Positions 1 through 11,170 of a stretch of 64,000 nucleotides of DNA are shown in pieces. Position numbers and translations under genes: made by a program. This stretch comes from Corella eumyota (lineage: Eukaryota > Chordata > Ascidiacea > Phlebobranchia > Corellidae), in NCBI GenBank assembly GCA_963082875.1, contig OY720100.1, forward strand, positions 15,648,591-15,712,590, in the 5' to 3' direction. Each line of letters begins with the position of its first letter. The stretch's first letter is position 1. Below the pieces are notes generated by a model that worked only from the letters and a program-made list of their open reading frames with translations, ran no database searches and had not been told where the DNA came from.

Positions 1-751
1 AGATTAAGAAAAGCAAACTAGCCCTTCAATTGGCTAGGGACCAAACCCTAGCAAAAACTTTAGAGAGTGAAAAGGTATGTAAAGAGAGTGAAAAGGTATG
101 TAAAAAGAGTGAAAAGGTATGTGAACACTAAATTAAATAAATTCTATGCTGTAATAGTAGAATTCTTTAATATTAGAATAAGACTAACCCTTTTTGTATT
201 TACTTTGTTGGGGATGGTTTTATAACTTGTGTCAATCAACTTTTGTTTTGCTTTGACATTTTATGACTCTATTTGATTGTAATTTATGACATCATAAAAT
301 TCTGATGTTAAAATGCATGAAATAAGTAATAATGTTTTTTTAATGGTATTGCAAACATGTTTTTTCAAAGACAAGTGTGATATTTCTTATCCCATTTGAT
401 TTAACTAGTTAAATAACATTTCTTGTTTTCTTTTAATATCCCATGTCAATTATATTTTAAAAAACGCAAAAATCAGCATAAGACTGTAGTTGTTACTTCA
501 CTATCAGGCTGTTAAGTTAATTATTATAACTTGATAAATAATTATAATTTAAATTTACTTACTAGAGATTTAATGCCGCCGCTTTGCCCCCAATTGCCCC
601 AAAACAAGTCAACCGTGGTCAGGGTGAAGGTGTAAACGAAATGACGAAAACAATTTTTGACCAAGGAAGTTTTAGCAGCCTCGAAGACGACATTACAACA
701 TTTTCTGAAAGAAATATACCGCCAAATGAATTTGATCGTACACTGAGTTAA
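1..751 (+). CDS. C-terminal exons of an unrecognised coiled-coil protein
   Basis: Two exons are visible and the 5' part lies outside the window. The first is open from the left edge (frame starting at base 3) and encodes a charged helical stretch containing KSKLALQLARDQTLAKTLES. It ends at a donor after base 74, or at one of two further in-frame donors after 95 and 116. The second runs 566-751, starts after an ACTAG acceptor in phase 0, encodes 61 residues starting RFNAAALPPIAPKQVN and ending NEFDRTLS, and stops with TAA at 749-751. A poly(A) signal AATAAA lies at 785-790. Phases match between the two exons, codon use looks like real coding sequence, and no better frame exists on either strand. 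I do not recognise the family. The first exon predicts coiled coil, the last looks disordered and acidic. Confidence 0.6.
63..125 (+). repeat. 21-bp tandem repeat, three copies, each carrying a splice donor
   Basis: Three units (63-83, 84-104, 105-125) each contain GAAAAG followed by gtatgt. The unit is 21 bp, so reading through keeps frame and adds seven residues (VCKESEK-type) per unit. The exon can therefore end after base 74, 95 or 116 without changing the downstream phase. Confidence 0.85.
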
Positions 752-2238
752 AGTTACGCCATAAAATAATGCATTTTGGGCCGAAATAAACTCCGACCCA
801 AGGTGCAAAAATCGTTATTGCCCCATTTGTATATTTGTATTTAATTTCGCGCAAAAATTTATTTTATAAACCTTTTAAAATTGCATTTTTTAACTCTACC
901 AGATCAAAACTATAATACCTTTTAAAAATAGCTGTTCGTCCATTAGTTGTTGTGACAACGTGTTATATATGTGGCATAAGCAATTTTTTTATTACGTTCT
1001 TCCATTTTTACCGTACCAATGCCTTTGTACTGTCCTCCATCCTTAGTGTTTATTGCCTTTTCATGAGAATTTGCCTTTTAAAACCTAGTTGAATTAACAA
1101 CACTGTGTAAATTAAGAGTATTATTTTATTAGTAACAGCTTGTACATCTGCTTGTGTTCAACATTATAAATTATTTATACATAAAAAAAATTGTGTTTAT
1201 TCTAATTTACTTGTATAAAGAAAAATATGTTTTTTTTTTAGGAAAAAATTTTGACATACTTAATTTAAACACACTATCTAAAACAAACTAAAGAAATAAG
1301 GATTACTAATATATACAAATAAGATTAAAGTTAAGTCCATTTAATATATAAGCTTTAATTATAAATATTTAAATACTAAACTTTTGGTACTTCTAAATTC
1401 ACATATTTGTATATTGTCCAAATAACTACATTGATATAACTATAATAAAGTTTAACTAATAGCTGAAATGCTTTACCAATATTAGGTTGGGATAAATTGC
1501 AAAATTCAACAATTTACCTTCTTCCTTATTGGATTATTCATCTATAATATAATAGTATAATAAACTAACTTTAATTAGGAATACACAGATAATAGTATTG
1601 TTATTTTTAATATATATAATTTTGCACAACAAAAATACATATACAACATAAACATTGCATGAAAAAGATTACCCGTTCTTACTAATATTATATCAATCCA
1701 ATTCAGGCATTTATAACAATATTAGATGGTTAATTTTAAACTTTTGTTCGGATTTTTAAATGATTTTACCTAGTTTTGAGTGAAAATAATAAGAAAATAT
1801 ACAAATATAAATATATTTAGAAATAAAAGATAACTAAATGAACTAAAGTTTTACCCAATAATGATAAATCATATCCAAAAAAAAATATAAATTTGAATAA
1901 AATACTTACTTTTTTAGTTTTAATTTAAATTTAAAATGATATATACAAAATACAATCAATAACAATCTATAATAGGAATCACATATACATATATATATCA
2001 TCCACTTAAAAAAACAAGAACAATTTTACCACTATTAGAATTATCCGATAAATTGGATCCAAATTTGAAGTCAGTTATAAATTACTATTAGCTAGGTTAT
2101 ATTAAAAATTGCGATGTTTTATAGTCCCGATTGCCAATAGAAGATATTCATTACTTGTTATAATTACTGCACTTCAGAATTTATCATATCTAGATTAACA
2201 ATTTGAAAACGCAAAGCAAAAAAAATCAAATTTTTTTA
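752..2238. other. Intergenic, AT-rich, no gene seen
   Basis: This lies between two convergent genes. It is AT-rich with long A and T runs and short, non-conserved open frames only. It must hold both 3' untranslated regions. I see no SINE copy and no RNA gene. Confidence 0.6.
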
Positions 2239-5200
2239 TTAATTATTGTTCTTTGGGACGCTGAAGTATATTATAAGAGCTAGGATTATTATAAGAACAA
2301 CAACTATAATTGCACAAATAAATTTCTTTTTTCTTGCGCTTGCCTGCAAAATATAGATGTCAAGTTATTAAACTTTATTATGACTTTATCAAAAATAAAA
2401 AAATAAAAAAATTTTAGATTTTTCTTTTTTTTTAGATTTTAATTTTAAAAATTTTAGATTTTAATTTTAGATTTTTTTTTTTTTTAAAAAAATTTTAGAT
2501 CTAAAAAATTTTTAGATTTATCAAAAAATTTTAAAAGACTATTTTTGTAGGTTTTTATTTTACCTGACTACTTCGTGCTTGTACAAGTTGAACATTACCT
2601 TGCACTACATCAGCTTCTGCATGCTCTACATTCGCTTCTATACTATCTGCAATCAGAAAAAGAAATATTGTAGTTATACAGAAATATTAAAAACATAAGC
2701 AATATTCTATTGTTTTTATTATAAATATTATTAACAAGTGATTTTATTTATTATGTAAGAAAATAATTTTTAATGGTGACAACCAAATTAATTAACACAT
2801 TACATGGAAAATTAAAAATGCACACCAAATAAAAAAAACTAGGACTACTTAAATAAAAGTAACATTGTTTTGACAAAAATCTAACTTAAAAGTTAGACAT
2901 TAGTTTGACTTCGAAACTACAGAAAGTAGCAAAATTAGTGAAGTGCTTACTTTTACTTAACTTTAAAAATGCACCAATTAATAAAAGTAAGTAGCAATTG
3001 CACAAAAAACAAAATTAAAACTGGCAAAGTTAGTTTTCAAGCAAGCGTACCACAACCACATATCTTACGACTTTAAATAAAAAAGTGCCAGCTCAAAAAT
3101 TTAGTTTTTAAGCCTTTTGCATTGAGCAGCCTTTAGTTAAACTTTTAAATACAGAAATATAAATTTAGCTATGTACTAACTCTTTAACAGAATAGGGAAA
3201 TATATAACACATATATATTAAAAAAAACTTGCATTTTTGAACTAATTTTGACTAGAACTCTATTTTTTCTTTATTTGGGCTTACCTATCATTTCTCCCTG
3301 TTCATGAACCATTGTTCCAAGATCTTTAAAGATCATGTTAACGTCCATAATATCAGCCTGAATAATGATTACATTATTAAAGATCAGGTACATAATGCGC
3401 AAAGTAAGTGGTATATACTTTAAATGTCAAATCACACAAATTTTAACACTTTTTTCACATATTTGAACTATTTTGAGGTACATACATCCTTAACCCCTAT
3501 TGTTGGATCCTTCCCCCAAAAATGCCCCTTTTGTTTTAGTCTTCATATTAACATATTAACATTAGCGCGATTTGACATTTTCAAATAACATCCACGAAAA
3601 ATTAACCTATATGTGGTTGTGGTAACTGAGAGAAAAAAATTGGTGCGTGCTACACCATTCGGGTTATGGTGTTTGTCATACAATACACACATGATCTACT
3701 TTACCTATGAGATGACCCTGTTCTTCAACCATTGTCCCAAGATCTTTAAATATTTCGTTGACATTCATAATGTCACTCTATCATACCAGAATAATATTGG
3801 TATTGGTAACAACAATAAATTAGGAGTTAAATAGACTATGTGTTAAGGTCATAAAAAACAGGCAATTTTGTTACTGAATTATCAATAGATTCCCTAATAA
3901 AATATATATACCATATTAAGTATGTACAATGTTTTTATCCTTTTATATAAACAAAATATATGCAAAACTGTAGATGAAATTTTGTATATGGACATATGTA
4001 AAATTTAAAGTAGTTATTTTTTGTATAAATGTTAAAAAAAAAGTTATGTTTACCCTATAGAATACAAAGTTTGTTTTAAAATGTACATTTTTCAATTATC
4101 ACTTCTATATTGGACTCTATATTGGAATAGGTATAAGGACAATTTAGTATTATAGAAAAATGACAGCCCTTTACTTGGTATTATAGAAAAATGACAGCCC
4201 TTTAAATATTACAACAAAATGAAAATAAGTTTTTAACTTTACCTCAAGTTGTCGAATTGCTGTTTCTTGTTCTTCTATTTCTTGAAGTTCTTCTGCAGTG
4301 ACTGTAGCTTGTTGCTGATCTTGCATAGTTCTTAATAAAAGAAAATTATTTTATTTTATACCAGGAGTTTTATCAAAATTTGAGTTTTAATTCCTACAAA
4401 AGAACGAAAAAATTTTTTTTTTAATTTATTTATCCTCGATGTGGAAAGGTAGACAACCCAACCATAAAGTGACATTGGTTACCCCGACCCAGTCTCGAGT
4501 TGCCTTTAGCAGTTTGGGATATTATAGATTATAATTGCCCAATAATTATTGTTAAATACGCGCTAATATGTTTATCCTCAATTTTGAATCGTATTGCGGT
4601 TAATATTCTCATGCAATGTATTGCACCACATGTCGTAAAATAACTTTTTAGAACAGTCATTAGAACTGATTGTTATCATAGTAAATCGTTACAATTTGGA
4701 AGAATTTTTATGTAAATTAGTTTTTACTGATATAATAGTTCATCGTTAATCACGGCAGATCTTTCATTGACTGATTGGAATTTCTGGTAATTATTTTTTG
4801 TTCTTTGTAGTGTAAATATGTTACTAATCTGTTTTTTAAATGTTTAAAATATGTCATAATCTTTAACCACGTGCAAAACTTGCCAATAACATACATAGTC
4901 TTGGGGTATCTTAACAGTGTTTTTTAATGTTTTATAACGCACTTTTAGAACTGTGATTGTTCACTTGGGTAGTACTGTTGGTCGACACTGTTTTTTCTGT
5001 TAGATCTTACTGACTGGATATCAGGTATTTTAATATTGCTGTATTGTTGGACATAATCATCTTTTTTAGTATCCATTATTATTAATACTATCAGACTATA
5101 ATAACTGGTATGTTTTTATTGATACTTGTAAATTTTGTTAATGGATCTACTTTTATGCCAAATAACCTCTTATTAATGCATATAGACTAACGTTAGGTTT

Positions 5201-7078
5201 TTTATTCTTCTAGTGTTCACTACTGTTATTGTATCACTGTTTTTGCCGAATTTGCCAGTATTTTTGAGTGGTTAGCATACTGTGTTGGTAAGCATAATTT
5301 GTGCCTTACTATAGTTAATACCTGTGTAGTTATTGTTATCATATTTTTGTATATTCACACTCGTTATTCGTTTCTTTTAGAAACTTCGGGTACTAATTCT
5401 TGAACGTGGATGAAATTTGTGTGCCATTATTCGTGTTAAATACATGTAAACAAAGTGTTTTTTTTATCCAAGAAGAGTTATTGCTGTAGTGTGCCTCTAA
5501 GCGCTACTTACTTTATAAGGCAAACGGCTATAGGCAGTTACAAATTTGTTGCCATATTAAATACTCCGGCATTTGACCACTAGGTGCTAGCTAAAGAGTA
5601 TTTAACAATTATACTGCTAATCAAGTATTGACTCAGCAGGAGTTCATACCATTTATAGCGCCTTACTTGAGGGCGCTACAGCATAGAGCATTGGGGATTG
5701 AACCCAGGACCTTATGTAGTAAAGTCAAATTATATTTACCCTTGAATGTTGATAAGTACGTCAGATCCACCCTCGCTTGGAATATGACTTGCGGCTCTGG
5801 CACGTGCCACACATTCTTTTTCTGTTTGTGCCGCCTCTCTCTGAGTAGCTTGTAGTGAATTTAATACATCGCTAAAATCTCCCATTAGCCTCTCCGTTTG
5901 TGTTCTACGATGTCTCTGTGATTTAAACAACGTTTTATACTTTAAGTTTTAATGTCATTTACTGCATTTAGCATCCATGTTATTAAAATTTACATATAAA
6001 ATGTTAAATAATTAAAATGTTAAAAAAAAAAAAATTAAATGTGCCTATTTTTGATTTTAGTTGAACAGAAGTGGAAAAAACTGTACCCTATCTTAATACA
6101 CATATTTGCTTTTATGCTGTAAGAAATAAATTTCAAAAGAAAGACAAATGAAGGTATTTTTACCACACAATATATATATATATACACAAAAGAATTCGAT
6201 TTTTTATCTTAAAAAAATCTGAAAAACATTACTTGTTCTGATTGCGAGTCGGCAGTAGATAAACTTTTAACATCTTTAAGAAATTTTGCCGTGTCTTTGG
6301 ATAATTGATTGGTGTAATGTTGTCGTTGGTGTAATCTATCTCTTAAATCTGGTGTATCTTGATTCGATCCAAGTTGGTTGACCATACGTTTAATTTCTTG
6401 GACTAAAAAGTAAAATTGGATATTGAAAAGCAAAAAAAAATAAATTAAAAAAATTTTTGTTCAATATTAATTTAGTCCTCTTTAACAAATTTTTTTTTAG
6501 TATATATATCTTTATTCTCAAAGTGGGAAAGTCGAATGTGCAACTTAAACATAGAGTAATAACTGTTACCCCAACCCAGTCTTTGAGTTGCCATTACCTG
6601 TTTGATGTTATAGATTATAATTGCCCAGTAATTATGTTGCTGATTAAGTGTTGGCTCAGTAGGAGTTAATACTGTTTATACCGCCTTATTCAAGAAAGCT
6701 ACAGCATAAAGCAGTGGGGGTTGAACCCACAAACTTATGTGGTGTAGTAAGTGTTCTTACCACCACACCATGCTGCCGGTAGTATAACGATATTATCACA
6801 ATTATCATGATTTGTTTATTATTATCTTTTATATTAAATAAAGAAAGGTAGGTAAATCACCTACACCCCTTTAATACCATTTCCCTAAGACCCCTATTAT
6901 AAAGATTTATTTATAAATTACCATTTTGTGAGATTTTCTGAATGTTAGATCCAATAGTTTGAGTTAATCTTGTATAATCAGCTTGTGAGGGTCGATTTCC
7001 AGAATTCTGATAACTTGCTGAATTGTAAGAAGGTCCTTCATCAAATCCCCCAGTTAGATCACCTCTTCCGTAAGACAT
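2239..7078 (-). CDS. STX7/12: Syntaxin 7/12-type endosomal Qa-SNARE
   Basis: A tail-anchored Qa-SNARE that, by family, drives fusion of early/late endosomes and lysosomes. Exons on the minus strand: 7078-6922, 6402-6233, 5915-5740, 4330-4243, then either 3777-3705 or 3357-3285, then 2646-2564 and 2343-2239. Either choice gives 852 nt and 283 residues; human STX7 and STX12 have about 261 and 276. The N-terminal Habc region includes SNIQKISQN and MVNQLGSNQDTPDLRDRL. The SNARE motif runs through ETAIRQLE, IFKDLGTMV, the zero-layer Q in EQG, and DSIEANVEHAEADV. The tail is a basic RKKK stretch followed by a hydrophobic segment and a very short lumenal end. Introns hold a full SINE (6501-6779) and a SINE split by a 1.06-kb insertion. 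Type 7 versus 12 cannot be settled because invertebrates often have one pre-duplication gene. Confidence 0.93.
3285..3357 (-). other. STX7/12: Alternative SNARE exon 5b of syntaxin 7/12
   Basis: 73-nt exon, second of the pair. It encodes 24 residues starting ADIMDVNMIFKDLGTMVHEQ and ending GEMI, same phases as 5a. Acceptor TTCAG, donor G|gtaagc. 18 of 24 residues match 5a. The intron between the two copies is 347 bp. Confidence 0.9.
3705..3777 (-). other. STX7/12: Alternative SNARE exon 5a of syntaxin 7/12
   Basis: 73-nt exon, first of the pair in transcript order. It encodes 24 residues starting SDIMNVNEIFKDLGTMVEEQ and ending GHLI plus the first base of the next codon. Acceptor GATAG, donor G|gtaaag. 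It contains the ionic zero-layer glutamine. Confidence 0.9.
4148..4205. repeat. Short tandem duplication, about 30 bp, two copies
   Basis: The block TATTATAGAAAAATGACAGC plus CCTTT occurs twice in succession within the intron between exon 4 and exon 5a of the syntaxin gene. Confidence 0.8.
4425..5725 (-). repeat. tRNA-derived SINE, split by a later insertion
   Basis: The 3' part of the SINE lies at 4425-4549 and the middle and head part at 5608-5725, both in minus orientation. They rejoin cleanly once 4550-5607 and one copy of the 5-bp duplication are removed. The tRNA-like head is incomplete, ending close to the donor of syntaxin exon 3. Confidence 0.85.
4550..5607. mobile_element. Inserted element with LTR-type ends (solo-LTR-like fossil)
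   Basis: A 1058-bp insertion inside a SINE. It begins TGTTAAATAC and ends GTATTTAACA, so it has TG...CA termini with a 10-bp inverted repeat, and is flanked by the 5-bp duplication ATTAT (4545-4549 and 5608-5612). These are the hallmarks of an LTR. With no internal coding sequence and no second LTR, a solo LTR is the simplest reading. The family is not recognised. It is younger than the SINE it sits in. A non-autonomous DNA element with 5-bp duplication is the alternative. Confidence 0.55.
6501..6779 (-). repeat. tRNA-derived SINE, near full length
   Basis: A typical member of the family that recurs through the window. Read on its own strand it has a tRNA-like head with an A box (TGGTGTAGTGG type) and a B box (GGTTCAATCCC type), then a body of about 190 bp and a tail ending near CCCACATCGAGGATAAA. 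This copy is in intron 1 of the syntaxin gene, same strand as the gene. Confidence 0.9.
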
Positions 7079-8147
7079 TTTGTTAATTTAATAAATTGTT
7101 TTATTTTAAAAAGGTTGTCAGACTGTCAGATGGTTTGTATTTAGTGTGGATTACTAAAAATGCAGTGATAAAGCCAGGAAAGCGAAGTATTATTTATCAA
7201 ACTTTTTTTCTTAAAAATCTGTCAGAAAAATCGTTTTACAATATTTAAATATAAAAATCTCATGGTAAAATTTACATTCTGACATTACTAACAAATTGAC
7301 ATGCGGACAAAAATCGATTAACAGTCTGACTGCTTAAACAAAAAATACTTTAATAAGAGATAAAATTTACATAAATAGCCAAATAAAATGTTTATTTTTA
7401 ATATCTGACTAATAATTATTAATTTATATTAAACATTACTAACAAAAACGCACAATCACATGATCATTAAACCTGACTTAAATAAATATAGAAAAAAAAA
7501 GTTAAAACTAAACTAAAGTTGTAACTGAAAATCAAAATTCACTTAAAAGTAAATTTTATTTAAATCTAATTTTAAAGCAACTTATAACAGTTTAAAAATG
7601 AAATTATTATTTATTTATCTATTTACTTAAACCTAAATTACCGAATGCCTAATAATGTAAGCTTAACGATTTAATAAGGTACAAAATAAGTGACCCTTGG
7701 TTAATGACGTATAGGGGTTACGACTTCTAGTTTTAACAATCGCATGATTATTACGTGTCGAAAAATCTCAACAATAATAAACCCCAAGCAATAAACTTTG
7801 TGTTTACTATTTTAAAAGGTTTGTTATGCTTTTAAATTAATTGTTTTGGCGTATATTAGTGGTAAAACATAAAAAATTATTTTAAAATAGAACATGCAAT
7901 GAGTTAACAGTAACTAGCCTAATATTTAACAATGAAACAGACCAATAATATACAAACTGACAAATGTATTTTTGCTAGCCTTATATTTATCTTATTTATT
8001 GTTGGGTGTTTTTTAGTATAAACTTAGTGATTTATATTGCAATTAATATTTAACTTTTACTGTGAATTTAACAGTACAGTAATATTGATTAAATAACTCA
8101 AACCAAAAAAAATATAATTACAAAACATTTTTTTTTTAATATTTTAG
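7079..8147. promoter_or_regulatory. Divergent intergenic region, syntaxin 7/12 and SCFD1
   Basis: About 1.07 kb separates the syntaxin start codon (minus) from the first SCFD1 acceptor (plus). Both promoters are presumably here. It is AT-rich with no open frame or repeat of note. A clear polypyrimidine tract and AG at 8147 precede the SCFD1 5' untranslated region, so that leader is spliced, either in cis or by spliced-leader trans-splicing, which is common in ascidians. Confidence 0.5.
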
Positions 8148-8172
8148 GTTAAATTTCAAACAATTCAGCACT

Positions 8173-10059
8173 ATGGCCAACACCGTACGAGATCGTCAAA
8201 CTGCTGCAATCAAATCCATGTTAAACTTTGGAAAACCTTTAGGAAAAACTCCAATTGAGCCAGAATGGAAAGTCCTAATATACGACCAAGTTGGTCAAGA
8301 TATTATTTCTCCTTTACTCTCAGTTGCTAATCTTCGAGAGTTAGGTGTTACTTTATATTTGTCGTTCCATGCTGCTAGAGATGCTGTGTCTGATGTTGCA
8401 GCAGTGTATTTTGTAATGCCAAGCGATGAAAACATTGCCCAGATATGTAAAGACATGCGCGATCAACTTTACGATGGTTATTATTTTAATTTTATATCGG
8501 CAATATCCAGAAGTAAGTTGGAAGATCTTGCAAGTGCTGCTTTACAATCTAACGCTGAGGCAAGGGTTATGAAAGTCTTTGATCAATACGTCAATTTTAT
8601 CAGTTTAGAAAAAGAAATGTTTACTCTGAACAGTAAAGATAAAGGATACTACCACAACCTTAATAAAACTAACCTAAAGGATACTGAAATGATGTCTGTA
8701 ATTGACTCAATGGTGGATGGACTTTACTGCGTTTTTGTAAGCATGGGCACGTTACCAATTATCCGTTGTCCATCTGGCAATGCAGCAGAAATGGTGGCTG
8801 AAAAATTGGACAAGCGTCTTCGTGATAACCTCCGAGATGCCAGAAATAGTTTCTTTAGCGGTATGCCGAATAGTTTAGCAGAACCAGGGCAGCCTATGGC
8901 TTCATTTCAACGACCCCTTTTGCTGGTCGTTGATCGGAGTATAGATCTAGCAACACCTTTACATCATACCTGGACATATCAGGCTTTAATCCATGATGTA
9001 TTGGATTTTAATCTTAACAATGTTTCAATTACTGACACCGACCCTGTCTCATCTGGTGACACTAGAAGAAAACAGCAAAAGTACAGTCTAGGACAAACCG
9101 ACAAGTTTTGGCATGAACACAAAGGCAATCCATTCCCACAAGTGGCTGAGGCAGTCCAAGAGGAGATAGAAGAGTACAAGAGCCATGAAGAGGAGGTGCA
9201 ACGCTTAAAAACTGTAATGGGACTTAGTGAAGATGAAGTACCAGTTGATATATCAGATAATACTGCCAAATTGACATCTGCCATGAGTTCTCTTCCTGAG
9301 CTGTTAGAGAAAAAGCGCTTAATTGACATGCATACTACTATTGCAACATCTGTTTTGAGTAGCATAAAGGATAGAAAGTTGGACGAATATTTTGAGCTGG
9401 AGGAAAAAATTATGAGTAAATCGGGAAGTGATCAGGCAGTATTGGATTTCATTTTAAACCCAAGTAACGGAACCCCCGATGATAAAATGAGACTTTTCTT
9501 GATCTTCTACATCTACCAATCTCAACATAGTGAGATCAATATTGAGCAGTTTACAGCAGCACTGGAGAAAGCCGGATGCAACATTTCACCTCTTAAGTAC
9601 ATCAAGAGATGGAGGCAGTATACTCTTCCAAGTGTGTCTTCCCAACAACAGAGTCGAGGCGGAGGAATTAAAACCATCGGGATGTTCTCCCATCTTATGA
9701 GCACAGGATCACAGTTCGTGATGGAAGGCGTCAAGAATCTTGTCGTCAAAATGCATAACCTTCCAATCACTAAAGTATTAGACTCCCTCATGGAACTTAA
9801 AAACAATTCAGAAGTTGAAAAATATCGGTATTTTGACCCAAAATTATCTAGAGCTCCTGACACTGGTTCTGTACGTACCAAAATGCCGTTTAATGATGCA
9901 ATAGTGTTTGTAGTAGGTGGAGGGAATTATATTGAGTATCATAATCTAATGGATTATGTTAAAAACAAGACGGGTAAACGTGTCTCATATGGTTGTAGTG
10001 ACCTGCTAAATGCTAACCAATTTCTAACCCAATTACAACAGCTAGGTGACGAAGTTTAG
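8173..10059 (+). CDS. SCFD1: SCFD1 (Sly1), Sec1/Munc18 family protein
   Basis: A 628-residue SM protein; in animals and yeast Sly1 binds syntaxin 5 and syntaxin 18 and supports ER-Golgi SNARE assembly. The whole coding sequence is one exon. Alignment by eye to vertebrate SCFD1 is continuous: N-terminal RDRQTAAIKSMLNFGKPL, WKVLIYDQVGQDIISPLLSV, YYFNFISAISRSKLEDLA, LLVVDRSIDLATPLHHTWTY, KLTSAMSSLPELLEKKRLID, MEGVKNLVVK, and the C-terminal AIVFVVGGGNYIEYHNLMDY. Length fits the family (about 640). The ATG at 8173 follows a spliced leader beginning at 8148. Poly(A) signals AATAAA occur at 10144-10149 and 10235-10240. The uninterrupted coding exon contrasts with the many-exon neighbours. Confidence 0.97.
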   Translation: MANTVRDRQTAAIKSMLNFGKPLGKTPIEPEWKVLIYDQVGQDIISPLLSVANLRELGVTLYLSFHAARDAVSDVAAVYFVMPSDENIAQICKDMRDQLYDGYYFNFISAISRSKLEDLASAALQSNAEARVMKVFDQYVNFISLEKEMFTLNSKDKGYYHNLNKTNLKDTEMMSVIDSMVDGLYCVFVSMGTLPIIRCPSGNAAEMVAEKLDKRLRDNLRDARNSFFSGMPNSLAEPGQPMASFQRPLLLVVDRSIDLATPLHHTWTYQALIHDVLDFNLNNVSITDTDPVSSGDTRRKQQKYSLGQTDKFWHEHKGNPFPQVAEAVQEEIEEYKSHEEEVQRLKTVMGLSEDEVPVDISDNTAKLTSAMSSLPELLEKKRLIDMHTTIATSVLSSIKDRKLDEYFELEEKIMSKSGSDQAVLDFILNPSNGTPDDKMRLFLIFYIYQSQHSEINIEQFTAALEKAGCNISPLKYIKRWRQYTLPSVSSQQQSRGGGIKTIGMFSHLMSTGSQFVMEGVKNLVVKMHNLPITKVLDSLMELKNNSEVEKYRYFDPKLSRAPDTGSVRTKMPFNDAIVFVVGGGNYIEYHNLMDYVKNKTGKRVSYGCSDLLNANQFLTQLQQLGDEV

Positions 10060-10143
10060 GGTTATACCATACCCTATACTATATTAAAAGTATTGTCGTG
10101 ACTTAAAAAAAGATAAAGTTTTACCAAAGTTTGTTCAATTTTA

Positions 10144-10240
10144 AATAAAGTTTATACTGCTGGTGCAGGGCCAAAGTAATTTATTGTACGTTGGTATTTT
10201 GCTATGTCGTAAATGTTGTTTTTTTGCTTGTGTAAATAAA
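10144..10240 (+). terminator. SCFD1: Two poly(A) signals of SCFD1
   Basis: AATAAA at 10144-10149 and again at 10235-10240, 85 and 176 nt after the stop codon. Either or both could be used. Confidence 0.7.
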
Positions 10241-10259
10241 AATAGTATATAAAGAAAGT

Positions 10260-11170
10260 CCGTATTTTAAATTCTTTTTGTTTATATTAGGTAAGGTCTC
10301 ATAAAGAAATTGCACTAATTTGTTAAAAATAACCGAAAGCAGCATTAAAAAAACAGGTATTTATAAATAAATTGAGGTTCCATTTTTAAGGTAAGTATTT
10401 AAGCAAAAAACGAACTTACGTAACGTTTGTTGGGTATCGAACCAAAAAATTTGTAAACAAAATACCAGTTCTATAACGAGTAACCCAATATGTGGATAGC
10501 TTTTGTTATCTTATATTTACGCTATATAATACCACGCCTTTTGCTAGACACGTTCTTACAAGGTTACACACAATAAAATCTGCGAGCATCCAATACACGC
10601 GACCCTTTGTATGGATCCGTCAACACTAAATATATAATAGCATTTTAGTCCCGTATTAGGTAGCCCCACTAGCTCAGACTAGTACAGAAATTGCCTTGTC
10701 AGAGGGTAGGTATAGTACTCTAATAGGTAGCGTAGATTTCACCTATGCAAAATGTTATTGGCAATATAGTTAGTTAGCCTATGTGCAAGCATCGCTATTT
10801 TGAATATCCTTGTCATAGGGTTTTATTTATGGCTTTGCAGTTTGTACTTAACGACTAAATCTTGGTTTAAAAACATTGTAAATTTTGTATGAGATCCAGT
10901 GGCGTACTGACGCACAATGGCAAGTTTAAAGTGTTTGCTTAGGCTACAAAGCGCTTGATTCAAAGTGCGTGTTCAGACTGGTTATACTGTCTGTTAGAAA
11001 GCGATTTTATTCAATCCGTATGTTTATTTAGCCTATCTGTTTTACCTATAGAAAACTAGGTAAAAATAGTATCAAAAAGTCATGTTTTAAATGGCTATAG
11101 TGAACTCAATGCTTCATCTAGTCGCAATATAAAAGCGTAGAATAACTAAAATTAAATTAAATATGCAATT
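10260..11170. other. Intergenic between SCFD1 and TTLL11
   Basis: About 0.9 kb holding the SCFD1 end and the TTLL11 promoter and leader. I see no repeat, RNA gene or conserved open frame. Confidence 0.6.

Noticed and set aside
542-808. 88-codon minus-strand frame
   Set aside because: Overlaps the plus-strand terminal exon 566-751, which has matching splice phase and a stop; the minus frame has no splice or homology support.
8979-9881. Minus-strand frames of 119-128 codons
   Set aside because: Antisense to the conserved SCFD1 coding exon.
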